Origin: Flavobacterium aquiphilum
GTDB taxonomy: Bacteria > Bacteroidota > Bacteroidia > Flavobacteriales > Flavobacteriaceae
DNA: 64,000 nt
Direction: 5' to 3'
Assembly: GCF_027111335.1 (NCBI RefSeq)
Contig: NZ_CP114288.1
Coordinates: forward strand, 4,836,001-4,900,000
Shown here in pieces: positions 61,932 through 64,000 of this stretch. A program made the position numbers and the translations under genes. The notes under the pieces were generated by a model. The model did no database searches and was not told the DNA's origin. It saw only the letters and a program-made list of their open reading frames with translations. Each line of letters starts with the position of its first letter. Position 1 is the stretch's first letter.

Positions 61932-63149
61932 ATGAGAAAAGAATTTTTATTTATAATTTTAGCCCTTTTTGTTGAGACTACTATAACAGCTCAAACCAGA
62001 GGAAACAAAGTTGGATATATAGACATGGAGTATATTTTACAAAATGTCCCCAACTATGTTGAAGCTAAAGCTCAATTAGAGCAGAAAGCCGAACAATGGA
62101 AAAAAGAAATTGAAGCCAAAAAAATAGAAATAAATAAACTTTCTGAAGCTTTAAAAGCTGAAAAGCCATTATTGACAGCTGAATTAATTGAGGAAAGAGA
62201 AACGGAAATAAAGTTCCTTGAAACTGAAAAATTAGATTATCAACAAAAAAGATTTGGCCCTAATGGCGATTTAGTAATACAAAAGGCAGGGTTAGTTAAA
62301 CCCATCCAAGATCAAGTTTTTACCGCTGTTCAGGATATTGCAGAAGCAAAAAAATACGACTTCATATTTGACAAATCATCCCATTTAACTATTCTTTTTG
62401 CTGCGAAAAGATTTGATATTAGTGATCAAGTAATTCGAATGTTGAATCGAACCGATAAAAGAGAGCAATTATCCAAAAAGCAACTGAAAGAGGAAGAAGC
62501 GAAAGAGAAGTTAGAAGATGAAATAGATGAAAATCCAGCTGTTGCCGAAAGAGAAAAAGCATTATTAGATAAAAAAGCGGCCAGGGAAAAATTAGTTGCC
62601 GACAAAAAAGCAGCTCAGGAAGAGACCAAAAGAAAATACGAAGAAAGAAGACAACAATTATTGCAGGAAAGAGATGCTAAAAAAAATGGCACAGTTGTTG
62701 CTCCATCTAAAACAGAAGGAACAGATACTGCCAAAAAAGCAACCGAAGAGTCCAAAGCAAACATATACGAGGAACGTAAAAAAGCCTTAGAAGAAAAAAG
62801 AAAAAAAACGCTTGAAGAAAGAGAAGCTAATAAAAAAGCTACTGGAGTTGCACCGGCTAAAACAGCAGAAGACGCAAAATCTTTCACTCCAAGTACGGTG
62901 ACAGACAAAACAGAGACTTCTAAAAAAGCGACAGAAGAAGTTAAGCCTGCTGATGTTAAAACAGTTGATGCAAAACCTGAGACTGAAGCACCAAAAACAA
63001 GCGTCTACGAGGAACGCAAAAAAGCTTTAGAAGAAAAAAGAAAAAAAATACTCGAAGAAAGAGAAGCTGCAAAAAAAGCAGCAGAAGAAAAAAGATTAAA
63101 AGAAATACAAGAGAAAGAAGCTTTAAAAAAAGCTAATGAAGTAAAATAA
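61932..63149 (+). CDS. Long OmpH/Skp-family periplasmic chaperone with charged repeat tail
   Basis: A 405-residue exported protein. Signal peptide (FLFIILALFVETTITAQ), an OmpH/Skp domain (about residues 25-180, VGYIDMEYILQNVPNYVEAKAQLEQKAEQWKK), then a highly charged coiled-coil tail from about 190. The tail repeats YEERKKALEEKRKK units. It is more than twice the usual Skp length; Bacteroidota commonly carry a long paralogue beside a short one. Likely a periplasmic chaperone for BamA substrates. The tail could bind envelope or be a spacer (inference). Confidence 0.85.
   Translation: MRKEFLFIILALFVETTITAQTRGNKVGYIDMEYILQNVPNYVEAKAQLEQKAEQWKKEIEAKKIEINKLSEALKAEKPLLTAELIEERETEIKFLETEKLDYQQKRFGPNGDLVIQKAGLVKPIQDQVFTAVQDIAEAKKYDFIFDKSSHLTILFAAKRFDISDQVIRMLNRTDKREQLSKKQLKEEEAKEKLEDEIDENPAVAEREKALLDKKAAREKLVADKKAAQEETKRKYEERRQQLLQERDAKKNGTVVAPSKTEGTDTAKKATEESKANIYEERKKALEEKRKKTLEEREANKKATGVAPAKTAEDAKSFTPSTVTDKTETSKKATEEVKPADVKTVDAKPETEAPKTSVYEERKKALEEKRKKILEEREAAKKAAEEKRLKEIQEKEALKKANEVK
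62766..63068 (+). repeat. 63-bp repeat pair within the long ompH gene
   Basis: TACGAGGAACG... at 62766-62828 and 63006-63068 agree at 58 of 63 positions and are exactly 240 bases apart. A weaker third copy is near 62637. Confidence 0.75.
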
Positions 63150-63189
63150 ATTAACTAAACAAATTCTAATTATTTAATATTTTAAAACA

Positions 63190-63690
63190 ATGAAACAATT
63201 CAAAACTTTATTAATTGCTGCGATACTATTTTTAGGTGCAACTCAAATTTCAAGTGCTCAAACTAAGGTAGCTCATGTCGACACACAGGAAATCATCTCT
63301 AAGATGCCAGCTATGCTTGATGCTCAAAAACAATTGGAAAAATTGAGTGGTACTTATGATGCAGAGATCAAAAAGATGATTGATGAATACCAAGCAAAAT
63401 TAAAAAATTATGATGCTGAGGCATCAAAGGTAACTGAAGCTGTTAACGTAGAGCGTCAAAAAGAAGTTCAAGATATGCAAAAAAGAATCGGTGACTATAG
63501 AGATAATGCTCAAAAAGAATTGCAAAAAAAGCAAGAAGAAATCATGAAACCACTTTATGACAAAGTAAAAGCTTCTATCCAAAAAATTGGTAAAGCAAAA
63601 GGTTTCCAATATGTTCTTGACTCATCTTCACTTTTACTTGCTGATGGAACAAACATCACTGTTGACGTAAAAAAAGATTTAGGTTTTTAA
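63190..63690 (+). CDS. OmpH/Skp-family periplasmic chaperone
   Basis: A 166-residue protein of typical Skp length. Signal peptide (LLIAAILFLGATQISSAQ), then VAHVDTQEIISKMPAMLDAQKQLEKL and a helical hairpin of coiled-coil type, and KIGKAKGFQYVLDSSSLLLADG at the end. It holds unfolded outer-membrane proteins in the periplasm and delivers them to BamA. It follows the long paralogue by 40 bases and is closed by a terminator. Confidence 0.92.
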   Translation: MKQFKTLLIAAILFLGATQISSAQTKVAHVDTQEIISKMPAMLDAQKQLEKLSGTYDAEIKKMIDEYQAKLKNYDAEASKVTEAVNVERQKEVQDMQKRIGDYRDNAQKELQKKQEEIMKPLYDKVKASIQKIGKAKGFQYVLDSSSLLLADGTNITVDVKKDLGF

Positions 63691-63709
63691 TATCAAACGA
63701 ATCAATAAC

Positions 63710-63750
63710 AAACTGCTCCTCCAAAGATTTGGTGTGAGCAGTTTTTTTTT
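63710..63750 (+). terminator. Terminator after the ompH pair
   Basis: AACTGCTC pairs with GAGCAGTT across a 17-base loop, then a T run. Confidence 0.75.
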
Positions 63751-63799
63751 ACATAAAAAATTATAGTATATTTAAACTGTAGCTTTTAAATTTGCAAGC

Positions 63800-64000
63800 A
63801 TGACAAACGATAGACCAATTGGCGTTTTTGACTCAGGAATTGGAGGAACTTCCATCTGGAAAGCCATTCATGATTTAATGCCAAATGAACAAACAATCTA
63901 CCTTGCCGACAGCAAGAATGCTCCTTATGGACAAAAATCAAAAGCAGAGATCGTTGCCTTGAGCATGAAAAACACTGACTTATTGATTGAAATGGGATGC
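63800..64000 (+). CDS. murI: Glutamate racemase (3' end outside window)
   Basis: The first 67 codons are visible. They read MTNDRPIGVFDSGIGGTSIW, with the DSGxGG active-site motif carrying the catalytic Asp/Ser, and ADSKNAPYGQKS near residue 40. The enzyme makes D-glutamate for peptidoglycan. It starts 109 bases after the ompH pair with a terminator between. Confidence 0.92.
   Translation, partial: MTNDRPIGVFDSGIGGTSIWKAIHDLMPNEQTIYLADSKNAPYGQKSKAEIVALSMKNTDLLIEMGC

Overview
The window looks like chromosome of a Flavobacterium-type bacterium (Bacteroidota, Flavobacteriia). The DNA is AT-rich. Many genes sit behind TAnnTTTG promoter boxes with weak or absent Shine-Dalgarno sites. Marker genes of the phylum are present: a type IX secretion (T9SS) Plug protein, a PorG-like barrel, a T9SS type B cargo protein, a folK-deoxynucleoside kinase fusion and a uppS-bamA-ompH-ompH-murI run. 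About 61 protein genes (two cut by the window ends) and two tRNA genes can be supported. Most of it is core chromosome. I see no transposase, integrase, prophage, CRISPR array or rRNA operon.

Layout. 1-9.1 kb: SNF2 helicase (5' end missing), T9SS Plug, apaG, pruA, rsmG, a fatty-acid desaturase and an aspartate-type aminotransferase. 9.2-13.3 kb: an accessory catabolic cassette in which two AraC-type regulators bracket an enolase-superfamily enzyme and a short-chain dehydrogenase. 13.3-17.0 kb: small stress and redox genes (DUF983, a Cys-containing periplasmic protein, a Crp/Fnr regulator, pirin, a GNAT, OsmC and a 4Fe-4S protein), including the leftover tail of a second Crp/Fnr gene. 17.0-21.5 kb: an acetyltransferase and a GT4/GH130 pair. 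22-27 kb: fabD, galE, a DegT-type aminotransferase, waaA and a repeat-bearing lipoprotein. 27-32 kb: DUF1508, tRNA-Leu, tRNA-Gly, mutS, DUF1573 and a TrmH-type methylase. 32-41 kb: a secreted C-type-lectin adhesin, folK-dNK, sppA, AsmA and Hsp20. 41-47 kb: DUF2797, a GH3 enzyme, an orphan restriction-enzyme-like module and a PAS histidine kinase. 47-51 kb: tig-clpP-clpX. 51-56 kb: small housekeeping and stress genes. 56-64 kb: CBS protein, nadK, porG, uppS, bamA, two ompH genes and murI, an outer-membrane biogenesis cluster.

How the genes work together. fabD, waaA, bamA, the Skp-like ompH genes, uppS, murI and AsmA all serve envelope construction. Plug, PorG and the type B cargo protein are parts of the T9SS. 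tig-clpP-clpX is a protein folding and turnover block. The pirin-GNAT-OsmC-ferredoxin run and the Crp/Fnr regulators look like a redox response module.

No complete, clearly novel system is visible. The leads most worth pursuing are: the orphan protein at 43597-44301, which resembles the C-terminal module of type ISP restriction enzymes but has no methylase or helicase; the GT4/GH130 pair, whose GT4 has a degenerate catalytic motif; the lost Crp/Fnr gene beside a well-placed Crp-like palindrome; the direct and inverted operator half-sites in front of the enolase cassette; sigma-54-like promoter elements; and several families of small intergenic palindromic repeats.
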